NCBI GenBank assembly: GCA_963783945.1
Contig: CAWAPS010000006.1
Location: 124,001 to 188,000 of the forward strand
Direction of reading: 5' to 3'
DNA from: CAWAPS01 sp963783945
GTDB lineage: Bacteria > Actinomycetota > Acidimicrobiia > Acidimicrobiales > Palsa-688
Length of the DNA: 64,000 nucleotides
Positions within the stretch are counted from its first letter, which is position 1; each line of letters opens with the position of its first letter. Positions 15,971 to 24,919 of the stretch are shown piece after piece. A model generated the notes under the pieces. The model had not been told where the DNA came from. It searched no databases and worked only from the letters and a program-made list of their open reading frames with translations. The translations under genes were made by a program, and so were the position numbers.

Positions 15971-18913
15971 TCAGGTACGGGCATTTCCTCCCAAGTACGC
16001 GGCCGAGAGCTGTTCCTCACTGGCGTCGGCCCGAGGACCTATCCAGACCAACTGGCCGAGCTCGATGAACGCCACTACATCGGCCGCTTTCATGACTTCA
16101 CTCGCTTTTTCCTCGACGAGCAATATGGCCGTACCCATCGAGCGCAATTCCCGCAGTGCTTCGATCACCACGTCGGCCGCCAGCGGGGCCAGGCCGAGCG
16201 TCGGCTCGTCGGCCAGGAGCGCGCGCGGTGGGCTGGCGAGCGCGGGGGCGAGTGACAGCATCTGCTGCTCCCCCCCCGACAGCAAGCCGGCGAGCTGACT
16301 GCGCCGTTGGCCCAGGATTGGGAACCGCTCGTAGGCCTTGTCTCGCAGTTCAGGCTGGCGCAGCAGGACCTGGAGGTTGTCTTCGACGGTCAGCCCCGGG
16401 AAGACCCCTCGGGCCTCGGGAACAAGCAGCAAGCCCTGGCGGACCCGGGTGAACGCGTCGGCTTCAGATATGTCGTCGCCACCGAGGTATATCCGACCGC
16501 TGGTGAGCGGGACCACGCCGGCCGCCACGCTGCACAGAGTGCTCTTGCCGGCACCGTTGGCTCCCAAAAGCGCGACGATCTGGCCCCGTTCAACCGCGAA
16601 ACTGACGCCGTGAAGCACTTCGACATCTCCATACCCGGCCACCACGTTCTCGAGGAGGAGCACCGGCTCCTCGCCGGCGTGCCGCCCGTCTCCATCGGCC
16701 GTGATGGCGCCCACCGCCTCGAGGACCTGATCCTCGGTAACGGCCTCCACCGGCACGACCGGCTGGCCATCGTGCAGTGCCGCTTCCGCCGCGGCGATGC
16801 GGGCCTCACGTGCTTTCGCTCGGCGCTTTTCGAGACGGTCGGAGCCGATCATCGCCAGCAGACCGTCAGGGTTCTTGGCCAGGTTGACCGCACCGAGACC
16901 AAAGAGCATCGGCAAGAAGTAGGTCGACGTGATCAGGTTGGAGATGAAGTGAGGCATGAAGGAGAACCCGGCGATCTGGTTCCAGATCTCGGTCCCCGAG
17001 CTGTAGGCCAGTCCGGCAAGAAGCGCTCCTCCGGACCGGCGAACCCCAAAGGTGACCGCAACCGCAAGCCAGGTGAGGCCGATGATGGGAGGCGCGCTAT
17101 CGCGGGTGATGGTGAAGGAGCTGACGGCATACATCGCTCCACCAAAACCGGCGATGGCCGCGGACAGGGCGAATAAGGTCACCTGGGCCCGAACGGGCGA
17201 GATACCCGACGTCTGAGCCGCCACTGACGAGCTTCGGACGGCATACATGGCCCGACCCGAAGGCGATTTCTGCAAATTGTATATAAGCAGGGCGATGATG
17301 CCGAAGACGAGCAGCATCAAGCAGGTCAAACTCGCGGCGTTGGAGAAGTCGAACTTGATGAAGCCGAGGTGGAACGACGGCGGGTTGAACGAGTAGCCGG
17401 AGGAGGTGTTGCTGATCCCGTCGTTCTCGAAGACGATGAAGTACATCACCCACGCCAGGGCGAAGGTGGCGAGAGCGAGGGAGAGGAGGCTCATCCCCCG
17501 GACCGACAGCGCGATCAGAGCCCCCAGCACGGCGGCCGCGAGCGCGCCGAACAGACAGGCGACGAGGAAGTTCATCTGCCCGTGGTGAAGTATCAACGGT
17601 ATGTTGAACTTCCAGGCGGCCCAAGGAGGCGGATGGGTGGCGCCGGTGACTTGGAGCGCCCACCCGGCGGCAAAGCCGCCGGCGGTCACGAAGGTGGCCT
17701 GAGCCAGACTGACCATGCCGCCAATGCCGGTTACCACGACGAACGACAGGAACACTATGGAGAGGGCCAGGCCCGGGGCCAGGATGCTCGACAGGACGTA
17801 GGGCCGGTTGCCGGGCCACGGAAAGGCGCCCAGCGCGTACAGGACGAGGAGGGTAACGAAGATGGCCCACGGCAACTTCCGTCGCCATGAGGGTAGCCCG
17901 TCTCTGTGATCCGGAGCAGGCCTCTCGTCCGATACCGATCCGGCCAACCGGCCGCGGTTGCGCCGTCCCGAGACGAACAAGGCGATGATCAGCACGAGGT
18001 ACGGAACCGCGCTGTCGAGTCCGGACAGATTGCTCAGGAACTTGGGAAAGACGGTCGTCTTGTAGCCGGCGACCATGTTCTGCAGTACGCCGAGTGCGAG
18101 CCCGGCTGCGAACGCGATCGGGATCGATCGCACGCCTGCGACGGCAACCGCGGCGAGCGATGCGAACACCACGAGGGTGAAGGTGTCACTGTCCAGCTGG
18201 AACAGAGGGGCAATCAGCACACCGCCGAGCCCGGCCAGGGTCATGGAAAGCATCCACGCGATCCCGGACGTGCGCCGGGGATCGATGCCGCGCAGCTGGG
18301 CCAGAGACTCCCGATCCACCTGGGAGCGCATCTCGAGGCCCACCCGGGTCCGGCGGATGACCACGTAGAGCACGACCGCCGTCAGGAGGGCGACTATGAA
18401 GACCGCGAGCTGGTCGGACGTGATGCGAACGGTGTTCAGGCCGGCCCACCCCAGTGAGAAGACCTTCGGTGGCGACGGTCCGAGGCCGGGGGGAAAGAAC
18501 CCGCTGTCAGCGCCGTACTTGCTCAGATCGGCGAGGTTGAGCCCCCACCAGTTGACCATGACCGCGTCCACCAGCCACTGCACGAAGTTCGGCAGGGCGA
18601 TGAGAACGCCGATGGTCCCCACGATGCGGGCGTACATGGGCGCGTTTGCCATCCGGCCGAGCACGATGCGGTCCAGTGCCAATCCGAGCAGCGGGGCAAA
18701 GATGCACACGGTGATGATGGCCGAGGGCACGATGGGGATCCCCTGCCCGGTGTTCAGCTGGAAATAGAAGTAGGCAGAGGAAAAGGCGACGGCGGCGTGG
18801 GCGAAGTTGAACACCCCGGAGGTCTCGTACGTGAGCACCAGTCCAGCCGCCATGATCGAGTAGATGGCGCCCGTAACCGTGCCCGAGATAAATAGGTTCA
18901 GGAACTTCTGCAC
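15971..18913 (-). CDS. Fused LivH-LivM-LivF ABC transporter protein
   Basis: A 980-residue single chain. Residues about 1-310 are a LivH-type permease (IYSIMAAGLVLTYETSGVFNFAHAA region), about 340-690 a LivM-type permease with many hydrophobic helices, then a charged linker (about 690-755) and a LivF-type ATPase with Walker A GANGAGKST near 784, LLSGGEQQML signature near 875 and LLADEPTLGLAPL. GTG at 18913 follows AGAGGTGG. The transporter fuses LivF, whereas the one at the left edge fuses LivG. No substrate-binding protein is adjacent; it may share a receptor encoded elsewhere, for example the one at 2651. It heads the probable operon 13045-18913. Confidence 0.92.
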   Translation of the reverse strand: MQKFLNLFISGTVTGAIYSIMAAGLVLTYETSGVFNFAHAAVAFSSAYFYFQLNTGQGIPIVPSAIITVCIFAPLLGLALDRIVLGRMANAPMYARIVGTIGVLIALPNFVQWLVDAVMVNWWGLNLADLSKYGADSGFFPPGLGPSPPKVFSLGWAGLNTVRITSDQLAVFIVALLTAVVLYVVIRRTRVGLEMRSQVDRESLAQLRGIDPRRTSGIAWMLSMTLAGLGGVLIAPLFQLDSDTFTLVVFASLAAVAVAGVRSIPIAFAAGLALGVLQNMVAGYKTTVFPKFLSNLSGLDSAVPYLVLIIALFVSGRRNRGRLAGSVSDERPAPDHRDGLPSWRRKLPWAIFVTLLVLYALGAFPWPGNRPYVLSSILAPGLALSIVFLSFVVVTGIGGMVSLAQATFVTAGGFAAGWALQVTGATHPPPWAAWKFNIPLILHHGQMNFLVACLFGALAAAVLGALIALSVRGMSLLSLALATFALAWVMYFIVFENDGISNTSSGYSFNPPSFHLGFIKFDFSNAASLTCLMLLVFGIIALLIYNLQKSPSGRAMYAVRSSSVAAQTSGISPVRAQVTLFALSAAIAGFGGAMYAVSSFTITRDSAPPIIGLTWLAVAVTFGVRRSGGALLAGLAYSSGTEIWNQIAGFSFMPHFISNLITSTYFLPMLFGLGAVNLAKNPDGLLAMIGSDRLEKRRAKAREARIAAAEAALHDGQPVVPVEAVTEDQVLEAVGAITADGDGRHAGEEPVLLLENVVAGYGDVEVLHGVSFAVERGQIVALLGANGAGKSTLCSVAAGVVPLTSGRIYLGGDDISEADAFTRVRQGLLLVPEARGVFPGLTVEDNLQVLLRQPELRDKAYERFPILGQRRSQLAGLLSGGEQQMLSLAPALASPPRALLADEPTLGLAPLAADVVIEALRELRSMGTAILLVEEKASEVMKAADVVAFIELGQLVWIGPRADASEEQLSAAYLGGNART

Positions 18914-19676
18914 GAGCCACCTCTGATAGCCGCAATATCAAGCTTGTACCGCGGCACGAAATGCCAGGGGCCGGACCCAGCAGGATCCCGCCGTTGGCTT
19001 GCGTACCCGCGGCTGGCTGCGATCACCTAACTGACACCGAAGGACACGGAACCCATTCGCACTGGCTCCCCTGCTTCATAGGGTCGCGTCGGAATGCTTG
19101 CGCCCGCTCAGAATCGGAACCCGGATTGGGCTGCCGCCCGGCCCGAAGTGCTTCCTGTCCAGGACCAGGGAAATCCCGCGTGCGCTCGACGTCGGTGACA
19201 CCAGTGTCACAGTCGATATACCCCAACCGCAGAACCTACTTTCCTGATGTCGTCGACACTGCGGCGAGCCCTCCTTGGAGCACGGACCGGCGGGCAGAAT
19301 TGCAGAACGTGCGCCGTTGGAGCACCCCCAATGCGGTTTAAAGTACTAGTTCAGCCATTGAGCGTCAAGACCTTGACACATCGGCACGGGCCCCCTCGGA
19401 GCGAGGTCACGCATCGGTGGCCTTCACCTTCTTCCCTTTTCCATCCAACCAGTCGGGCCGTAATCGACCTCTAAAGGAATTGCCGCCACCCCCCCCGGGA
19501 CTCGTTCGACCTGCCGGCCATACACCAAACCGCCGGCCGTTGGATCAAACGCTTGGAGGGGCTCCACTCGTCGACAGTTGCCAGGCCGCCGCAAGCGATC
19601 TTTCAGGCGGCGGAGTCGCGGGGCCAGACCGGCATATTGGACATCGAGTTACGAGGGCTTATCAGTCCCCTCATGG
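18914..19676. other. 763-bp region without a recognisable gene
   Basis: This is the longest gene-free stretch. Open frames of 67-126 codons exist on both strands but lack recognisable domains and good ribosome sites, and the sequence is less GC-rich than its surroundings. It must contain the promoter of the LivHMF operon; the last bases before GTG 18913 carry its ribosome site. I see no RNA gene, repeat array or mobile-element end in it. A decayed gene cannot be excluded. Confidence 0.45.
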
Positions 19677-20633
19677 TCACAACTCCGGGCAGAGCGTGGC
19701 CAGGAATGCCTGGGTGCGCTGGCGAGACTCGATACGAGCCGCCAGGTCCCGGCCGTAGGGCACCACGCGGGCCGCCAGATCAGTGACTCCCGTGTCGCGG
19801 AACCGGTGCAGTCGCTCGAGCACCGCCGACTCGCTCCCTGCCGCCATGACGTCGCCGACGTCGGTAGCATCGCCGTGCTCCAGTAACCGCAGGTAATTAG
19901 GAGAGATCTCGGCATGGCCGAGCAGGGCACTGGCGAACTGCCGGGCCGCGTCCACCTCGCCATCGGCGCACAACGCCACCGGCACTCCGGCGACCACCCG
20001 TGGCGCCGGCCGCCCGGCATCGGCCGCGGCTTTGGTGATCCGCGGCACCACGTGCTCTCCGATAGCCCGCTCGTCGGCCATCCACAGAATCGTGCCCGCC
20101 GCCCGCTCCCCGGCGATCCGCAGCATGAGCGGAGCCAACGCCGCGATCAGAACCGGCGGCGCCGCCATGTCGGTCACGTCCAGGGGACTGTGAACCCGGT
20201 ACTCCTCGTTCTCGACGTCCACTGCACCCGGCCCTCTCAGTGCCGCGCTCAAGACCTCCAGATACTCGCGTGTCATGTGGGCGGGCCGCTCGTACACCAG
20301 ACCGAGCTGATCCTGGACGATCCAATGGTGAGACGGCCCGATGCCGAGGGCGAACCGGCCCCCGCAGGCCACCTGAGTGGTCAGGGCCTGCTGGGCCATT
20401 ACTACGGGGTGTCGAGTCTGGATCGGCACCACGGCCGTGCCCAGCTCGATACGAGAGGACTGCTGTCCCGCCACCGCTATAGCTGTCATGGCATCCAGAT
20501 AGCCGGGAATCTGGGGGATCCACATCGAGGTGAATCCCCCGGCCTCGGCGACCCGCACGTCCTCAGCCAGCCCGGCCAAGCGCTCGTCGCGCCCTCTCTC
20601 CTTGTCCGAGCCGATCATCAGGCCGATCCGCAT
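19677..20633 (-). CDS. LLM-class (luciferase-like, probably F420-dependent) oxidoreductase
   Basis: A 318-residue luciferase-like monooxygenase-fold protein. MRIGLMIGS at 20633 is taken as the start because GGAGGGA precedes it; seven further codons are open upstream. Seen: ELGTAVVPIQTRHPVVMAQQ, GRFALGIGPSHHW and a C-terminal domain ending in AFLATLCPEL, typical of F420-dependent actinobacterial members (the family assignment to F420 rather than FMN is from similarity in memory). It is divergent from a MarR regulator across 86 bp, which suggests control by it. The substrate is unknown. Confidence 0.85.
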   Translation of the reverse strand: MRIGLMIGSDKERGRDERLAGLAEDVRVAEAGGFTSMWIPQIPGYLDAMTAIAVAGQQSSRIELGTAVVPIQTRHPVVMAQQALTTQVACGGRFALGIGPSHHWIVQDQLGLVYERPAHMTREYLEVLSAALRGPGAVDVENEEYRVHSPLDVTDMAAPPVLIAALAPLMLRIAGERAAGTILWMADERAIGEHVVPRITKAAADAGRPAPRVVAGVPVALCADGEVDAARQFASALLGHAEISPNYLRLLEHGDATDVGDVMAAGSESAVLERLHRFRDTGVTDLAARVVPYGRDLAARIESRQRTQAFLATLCPEL

Positions 20634-20719
20634 CGATCCCTCCACCTTCCCCACGTTGTCGCTCCCACTTTAGTCTCCGAGCCGGCCGGTGACCGCCTGG
20701 GTGGTATCGTTCCCCGGCC

Positions 20720-21232
20720 ATGGCCCCGCGCCCCGCTGCGACGTCCGCCACCCCGACCCCCGATCGTCGCGTACCGCCCGAATACCCGCTCTGGCTGCTG
20801 AAGCGAGCCTGGCAGAACGGCCATCGGGCCATCAGCGAGGCGATCCGCATCTACGACATCACCCCCACTCAGGTGGGCACGCTCAACCATTTGCTGCACG
20901 AGCCCGGGCTTTCGGGCGCCGAGCTGGCGAGGCGGTTGCTGGTCACGCCTCAGGCGGCCCAGCTGGCACTCACCGCACTGGATCGACGGGGGCTGATAGA
21001 GCGGAAGCCCGACCCCAACCACGGCCGGATCGTTCGCACATACCTCACAGCCGAAGGCCGGCGGGTCACCAAACTCAGCATGCACCGCAGCGTTACGGCC
21101 GAGAATCAGTACCTCGCTGTACTCGACGAAGAAGAGCGAAGGACCCTCGTCGACTTCCTGACCCGGCTGGCCAATCAAGCTTCGGACAGCCGGGTAAGCG
21201 CCAACGGGTGGCGCCCCACGTCTGAAACTTGA
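20720..21232 (+). CDS. MarR-family transcriptional regulator
   Basis: A 170-residue winged-helix regulator. After a Pro/Thr-rich N-terminus, residues about 45-110 form the HTH and wing: LSGAELARRLLVTPQAAQLAL (recognition region) and LIERKPDPNHGRIVRTYLTAEG (wing), followed by the C-terminal dimerisation helix LDEEERRTLVDFLTRLA. MarR proteins usually bind aromatic or acyl-CoA ligands and repress divergent genes; the divergent LLM gene and the LuxE-like gene downstream are candidate targets. Confidence 0.88.
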   Translation: MAPRPAATSATPTPDRRVPPEYPLWLLKRAWQNGHRAISEAIRIYDITPTQVGTLNHLLHEPGLSGAELARRLLVTPQAAQLALTALDRRGLIERKPDPNHGRIVRTYLTAEGRRVTKLSMHRSVTAENQYLAVLDEEERRTLVDFLTRLANQASDSRVSANGWRPTSET

Positions 21233-21260
21233 GTGTCTCCGGGATGGGCCGGGGATCGCC

Positions 21261-22664
21261 TCAGATGGTGCTGACGTAGTCCATGAAGTCGCTGTACGCC
21301 TGGGCCGTGCCGGCGCAGGTGATCTTGTCGTCGTCGCCACCTTCCAGGTCGGCGAAGCGGGCTATGTTCCGGTCGGTGCGCGGGCCGTTCCAGCCGCAGC
21401 CGCAGTCGTAGTCCCAATAGATGGTGACCCGGTCACCCGACATGAACCCACCCCAGTAGCTCTCGGCCAGCAGGTCGAACAGGCCGAGGCGCCCGGTATG
21501 CACCCCTTCTCTGGGCAACACCGCACCGTCCTGGTCGATCATGACCGGGACAGTGTGCGGCAAGAAGTGGAAGAACCCGTTTCTGCACATCGGGGCCAGG
21601 CCCATGCATTCCGACATACCGTACAGACTGGAGATTCGGTCGATTCCGAAGAAGTCCATCACGAACCGCTCCCAGTCTGCCGGCGGGTCCTTGAGACCCT
21701 TCAGCCCGCCACTGGTGAGCAGGATCGAGTCAGGACTGAACTCGCACGCCACCCCTTGCTCCCGGCCCTTGGTCGCCATTTGCACCAGATCACCCGCGGT
21801 GCCGCTGATACGCACCCTCTGACCCCGATACTGCACTGCGAGCTCGGTGAACCACCGCTGCAAGTCCTCGTCGCGGTGACGGCTCCGCTCGATCAACTGC
21901 GCCCGCTCCTCCAGCAACTTCGGGTCTATATCCAGCTGGTCGAGCTCACCGCGCTCCTCTGCGGCCCGCAGGCGTCCCGCCAGCGACAGCAGATCCGAGG
22001 AAAGGGCGTAGTCATACAGCGTGTGACGGCCTTCTTCGCCCTCGGCCGACTCCTTGGCGAACAGCCACTGCATCTTCGTCCCCATATGGTGGCCACTGCG
22101 ATAGCCGGTCTGAAACGACGGAATGTTCACCTTCAACGTGTCGACGCCGGTCGCCGCCCGCCTGGTCTCGAAATACGATGCCGTCCACGCCGGCCACTCG
22201 GTCCGGGACCGAGGAATGAAACTCAGCTTGCCCGTGGTGCCGGTCGAATGCCCGACGATCATGCCGTACTCGTCCAACCGATCCAGCCACGAATCCACCG
22301 ACTTCAGCCCGTCCGAGGGAATCTTGGTGATGTCATGAACGGTCAGGCGCCGCATCCACGCGGTCAGCCGATCGAACTGGCGCTTCTCGAGCAGGCTCAG
22401 GGGATAGCTCTTGTAGACCCGGTGGTCGAAGAAGACTGGAGCCGCGTCCTCCACCCCGCTGATTCGATCCACCCCCTGACGAGACGCCAGCTTGTCAAGC
22501 GCCGCTATCTCCGACCGCAAGGTGTTGAACCGCCGTACCAGGGCTGCCCGCTGACTGCTTTCTACTTGGTCCCTGGGAAGAGAGAACAGCACCTCGAACG
22601 GCACGTCAGCCCACGCTGCGACATTCTCGGGGTCCAGCACCACGTTTCGGGCAAGCTGACTCAT
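21261..22664 (-). CDS. Adenylate-forming enzyme, LuxE/acyl-protein-synthetase-like
   Basis: A 467-residue protein of the phenylacetate-CoA ligase/LuxE branch of adenylate-forming enzymes. Seen: nucleotide-binding GHSTGTTGKLSFIPRS, TSGGLKG and YGMSECMGLAPMC. LuxE activates a fatty acid as acyl-AMP and passes it to an enzyme Cys; here no LuxC reductase or luciferase alpha/beta pair is adjacent, though an LLM gene lies beyond the MarR gene. Several Cys (CGCGW) near residue 430 could bind metal or an acyl group. It probably activates a carboxylic acid; the acceptor (CoA, protein or amine) is unresolved. It is convergent with MarR. Confidence 0.75.
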   Translation of the reverse strand: MSQLARNVVLDPENVAAWADVPFEVLFSLPRDQVESSQRAALVRRFNTLRSEIAALDKLASRQGVDRISGVEDAAPVFFDHRVYKSYPLSLLEKRQFDRLTAWMRRLTVHDITKIPSDGLKSVDSWLDRLDEYGMIVGHSTGTTGKLSFIPRSRTEWPAWTASYFETRRAATGVDTLKVNIPSFQTGYRSGHHMGTKMQWLFAKESAEGEEGRHTLYDYALSSDLLSLAGRLRAAEERGELDQLDIDPKLLEERAQLIERSRHRDEDLQRWFTELAVQYRGQRVRISGTAGDLVQMATKGREQGVACEFSPDSILLTSGGLKGLKDPPADWERFVMDFFGIDRISSLYGMSECMGLAPMCRNGFFHFLPHTVPVMIDQDGAVLPREGVHTGRLGLFDLLAESYWGGFMSGDRVTIYWDYDCGCGWNGPRTDRNIARFADLEGGDDDKITCAGTAQAYSDFMDYVSTI

Positions 22665-22708
22665 GATTCCCTTCCCGCCAGCAGAGCTCCCGCCGCCGAC
22701 ATATCAAG

Positions 22709-22723
22709 GCGATGATACATCGC
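22709..22723. promoter_or_regulatory. 15-bp perfect palindrome upstream of the LuxE-like gene
   Basis: gcgatg-ata-catcgc lies 45 bp upstream of the LuxE-like start, in the 272-bp divergent region shared with the acyl-CoA dehydrogenase at 22937. Its form and position fit a dimeric repressor site. The neighbouring MarR is the obvious candidate, but this is inference. Confidence 0.45.
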
Positions 22724-22936
22724 TAGAGCTGTAGGCTGAGTCGGCTGGTCTGCCCCACGGCGGGGGCTCGCCCGTCTCGATCGAGCCTCTCCCCGTATGC
22801 GCGTGGCTGTATCAAGTACATTACCGGCCCGGTTCTCGCTGCGGCAACGGCGGGTCCGGTCAGTTCGCAATTCGACTGATCCGGTCCGCTGCCGGGCTTC
22901 GAGTGGTGCCTCTTTCGGCGCCGGAAAGGAGCGGCA

Positions 22937-24235
22937 ATGGCATGGGATTTCTCAACTGACGCCGAGTACGCCACCCAGTTGAAATGGGCGGAGGAATTCG
23001 TCCGGGAAGAGTGCGAGCCACTCGACTTCGTCGTCCATGAGTCGCATGACTTGAGCGACCCGGTGCGCCAGGCGCTCATCCCGCCTTTGCAACGCATTGT
23101 CAAGGAAAGAGGCCTATGGGCGACCCACCTCGGCCCTCAGCTCGGGGGGCCGGGATTCGGACAGGTCAAGCTCGGTCTCCTCAACGAGATCCTGGGCCGC
23201 TCGGTCTGCGCCCCCATCGTGTTCGGATCTCAGGCACCCGACTCGGGCAACAGCGAGATCCTGGCCCACTACGGCACTCCCGAGCTGAAGGCTCGTTATC
23301 TGGAGCCCCTCCTCGACAACCGCATCGTGTCCTCTTTCTCCATGACCGAGCCGCAGGGAGGGGCGGACCCGAAGGTCTTCACCACGACCGCTACGCGCGA
23401 GGGCAACGAGTGGGTCATCAACGGCGAGAAGTGGTTCACATCATTCGCTTCCCTGGCGGCATTCCTGATAGTCATGGCCGTGACCGATCCGGAGGCGCCG
23501 CCGTACCAACGGCATTCGATGTTCGTCGTCCCGGCGGAGACCCCCGGGGTCCACGTCCTCCGCGATGTCGGGATGGCCTATGAGCCGCTCGGCCAGGGCT
23601 ACGAGGCCTACGTGCGCTATGAAAACGTACGGGTGCCGGATGACCACATGCTCGGGCCTCGTGGCGGGGCGTTCGTGGTGGCCCAAACCCGCCTGGGAGG
23701 CGGACGCATCCACCACGCCATGCGGACCGTCGGACTGGTGCGACGCATCTTCGACATGCTTTGTGAGAGGGCGGTGTCGCGTTACACACAGGGCGAGATG
23801 CTGGGAGCCAAGCAGATGGTGCAGGAGATGATCGCCGACTCATGGATGGAGATCGAATGCTTCCGGCTCTTGACGATGCAGACGGCTTGGAAGATCGACC
23901 AGCTGGGCGACTACAAAGCGGTGCGGGCGGACATCTCCGCGGTCAAGGCCATGATGCAAAAGGTCCTCCACGACGTGTCAGCTCGGGCATTGCAGCTGCA
24001 TGGCTCACTTGGCACGACCAACGAGATGCCCCTCGTGCGCTACCTGGTGGAGTCATTCGTCCTGGGTCTGGCCGACGGCCCGACCGAGGTGCACAAGGTG
24101 ACCCTGGCCCGGCAGGTGCTCAAGGGCTACGAGGCGGCACCGGGCCTGTTCCCGTCGGAGCACATTCTCCGGCTGCGGACGGCGGCTCAGGCCAAGTACG
24201 CCGACCAGCTCGCGCACCTGCGGAAACCCGGCTGA
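22937..24235 (+). CDS. Acyl-CoA dehydrogenase family protein
   Basis: A 432-residue acyl-CoA dehydrogenase-like flavoprotein. ATG at 22937 follows AAAGGAG. Seen: ATHLGPQLGGPGFGQVK (N-terminal helical domain), FSMTEPQGGADPKVF (FAD/substrate beta-domain), EWVINGEKWFTSF, and C-terminal LQLHGSLGTTNEMPLVR with TEVHKVTLARQVL. It resembles the longer acyl-CoA dehydrogenases of actinobacteria. It should desaturate an acyl-CoA at the alpha-beta bond, passing electrons to ETF. It stands alone: a strong hairpin follows its stop. The substrate is unknown. Confidence 0.9.
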   Translation: MAWDFSTDAEYATQLKWAEEFVREECEPLDFVVHESHDLSDPVRQALIPPLQRIVKERGLWATHLGPQLGGPGFGQVKLGLLNEILGRSVCAPIVFGSQAPDSGNSEILAHYGTPELKARYLEPLLDNRIVSSFSMTEPQGGADPKVFTTTATREGNEWVINGEKWFTSFASLAAFLIVMAVTDPEAPPYQRHSMFVVPAETPGVHVLRDVGMAYEPLGQGYEAYVRYENVRVPDDHMLGPRGGAFVVAQTRLGGGRIHHAMRTVGLVRRIFDMLCERAVSRYTQGEMLGAKQMVQEMIADSWMEIECFRLLTMQTAWKIDQLGDYKAVRADISAVKAMMQKVLHDVSARALQLHGSLGTTNEMPLVRYLVESFVLGLADGPTEVHKVTLARQVLKGYEAAPGLFPSEHILRLRTAAQAKYADQLAHLRKPG

Positions 24236-24267
24236 GCCGGGCCGTCCGGGCTGGGCTCGGCCCGGCT
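24235..24267 (+). terminator. Hairpin directly after the acyl-CoA dehydrogenase stop
   Basis: agccgggcc (24235-24243) pairs perfectly with ggcccggct (24259-24267) around a 15-nt loop. It begins at the last base of the stop codon, fitting a high-GC intrinsic terminator without T-tract. Confidence 0.6.
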
Positions 24268-24467
24268 GCTCGAGGCCCATCACCCCTTCGACAGCCGGTT
24301 GCCACCACGTTGCCATCGGAGGAACAACCTGGTTAGCGTGTCTGTGCGCAAGGCTCCCGTTGGGCAACGCCCCCGGCCGGGAGGTTGTGGCTGCGGCGAA
24401 CCGGGCATGCCGGGTGCCGGAGCAGAGCGACGACCCGTGCGATGAAGGCATCAAGGAGGATAGAGCG

Positions 24468-24908
24468 GTGGAGCAATCAGATATCTCCGACATCATCGAG
24501 ATAAAGCAGCTGCTCGCCCGGTACGCAGTCGGCATGACCAAGGACGACGTCCACTCGGTGATCGACGTCTTCGCCCCCGACGGCACCTATAGCGCCTTCG
24601 GTGCGACCTACACCCTCAGTGATTTTCCCACGCTGGTCCAAGCCGCCCCAAAGGGTCTGTTCCTCACCGGGCCGCCCGCCATCGACCTCGATGGCGACAC
24701 CGGCAGCGGCTACCAGCCACTGTGCTTTGTCGATCAGACGAACCACAACATGCGCATCGGTTGGTACACCGACAGCTACCGCCGGAAGGCCAACGGATGG
24801 CGTCTGCAGACTCGATCGATGACGTTCCTGCGCAGGAGTGGGGCCCGTGATGCCGGACGTCCTCACGACCCCACCCGGCCCGAGCCCGCCGCCAAGTCCA
24901 GCAACTAG
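24468..24908 (+). CDS. SnoaL-like (NTF2-fold) protein
   Basis: A 146-residue protein. GTG at 24468 is chosen because AAGGAGGA sits 7 nt upstream. Seen: IKQLLARYAVGMTKDDVHSV and FAPDGTYSAFGATYTL, the opening of SnoaL-like domains, and RLQTRSMTFLRRSGARDAG near the end. NTF2-fold proteins of this kind include hydroxylases, cyclases, isomerases and dehydratases; polar pocket residues cannot be assigned here. It ends 11 bp before the acyl-CoA dehydrogenase pair and so probably leads that operon. Confidence 0.8.
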   Translation: MEQSDISDIIEIKQLLARYAVGMTKDDVHSVIDVFAPDGTYSAFGATYTLSDFPTLVQAAPKGLFLTGPPAIDLDGDTGSGYQPLCFVDQTNHNMRIGWYTDSYRRKANGWRLQTRSMTFLRRSGARDAGRPHDPTRPEPAAKSSN

Positions 24909-24919
24909 TCGGGTCAGCC

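Noticed and set aside
16307..17176. Plus-strand 289-codon open frame
   Set aside because: Antisense to the LivHMF fusion; no ribosome site or domain.
18961..19758. Open frames in the long gene-free region
   Set aside because: No ribosome sites, no domains, and composition unlike the neighbouring genes.
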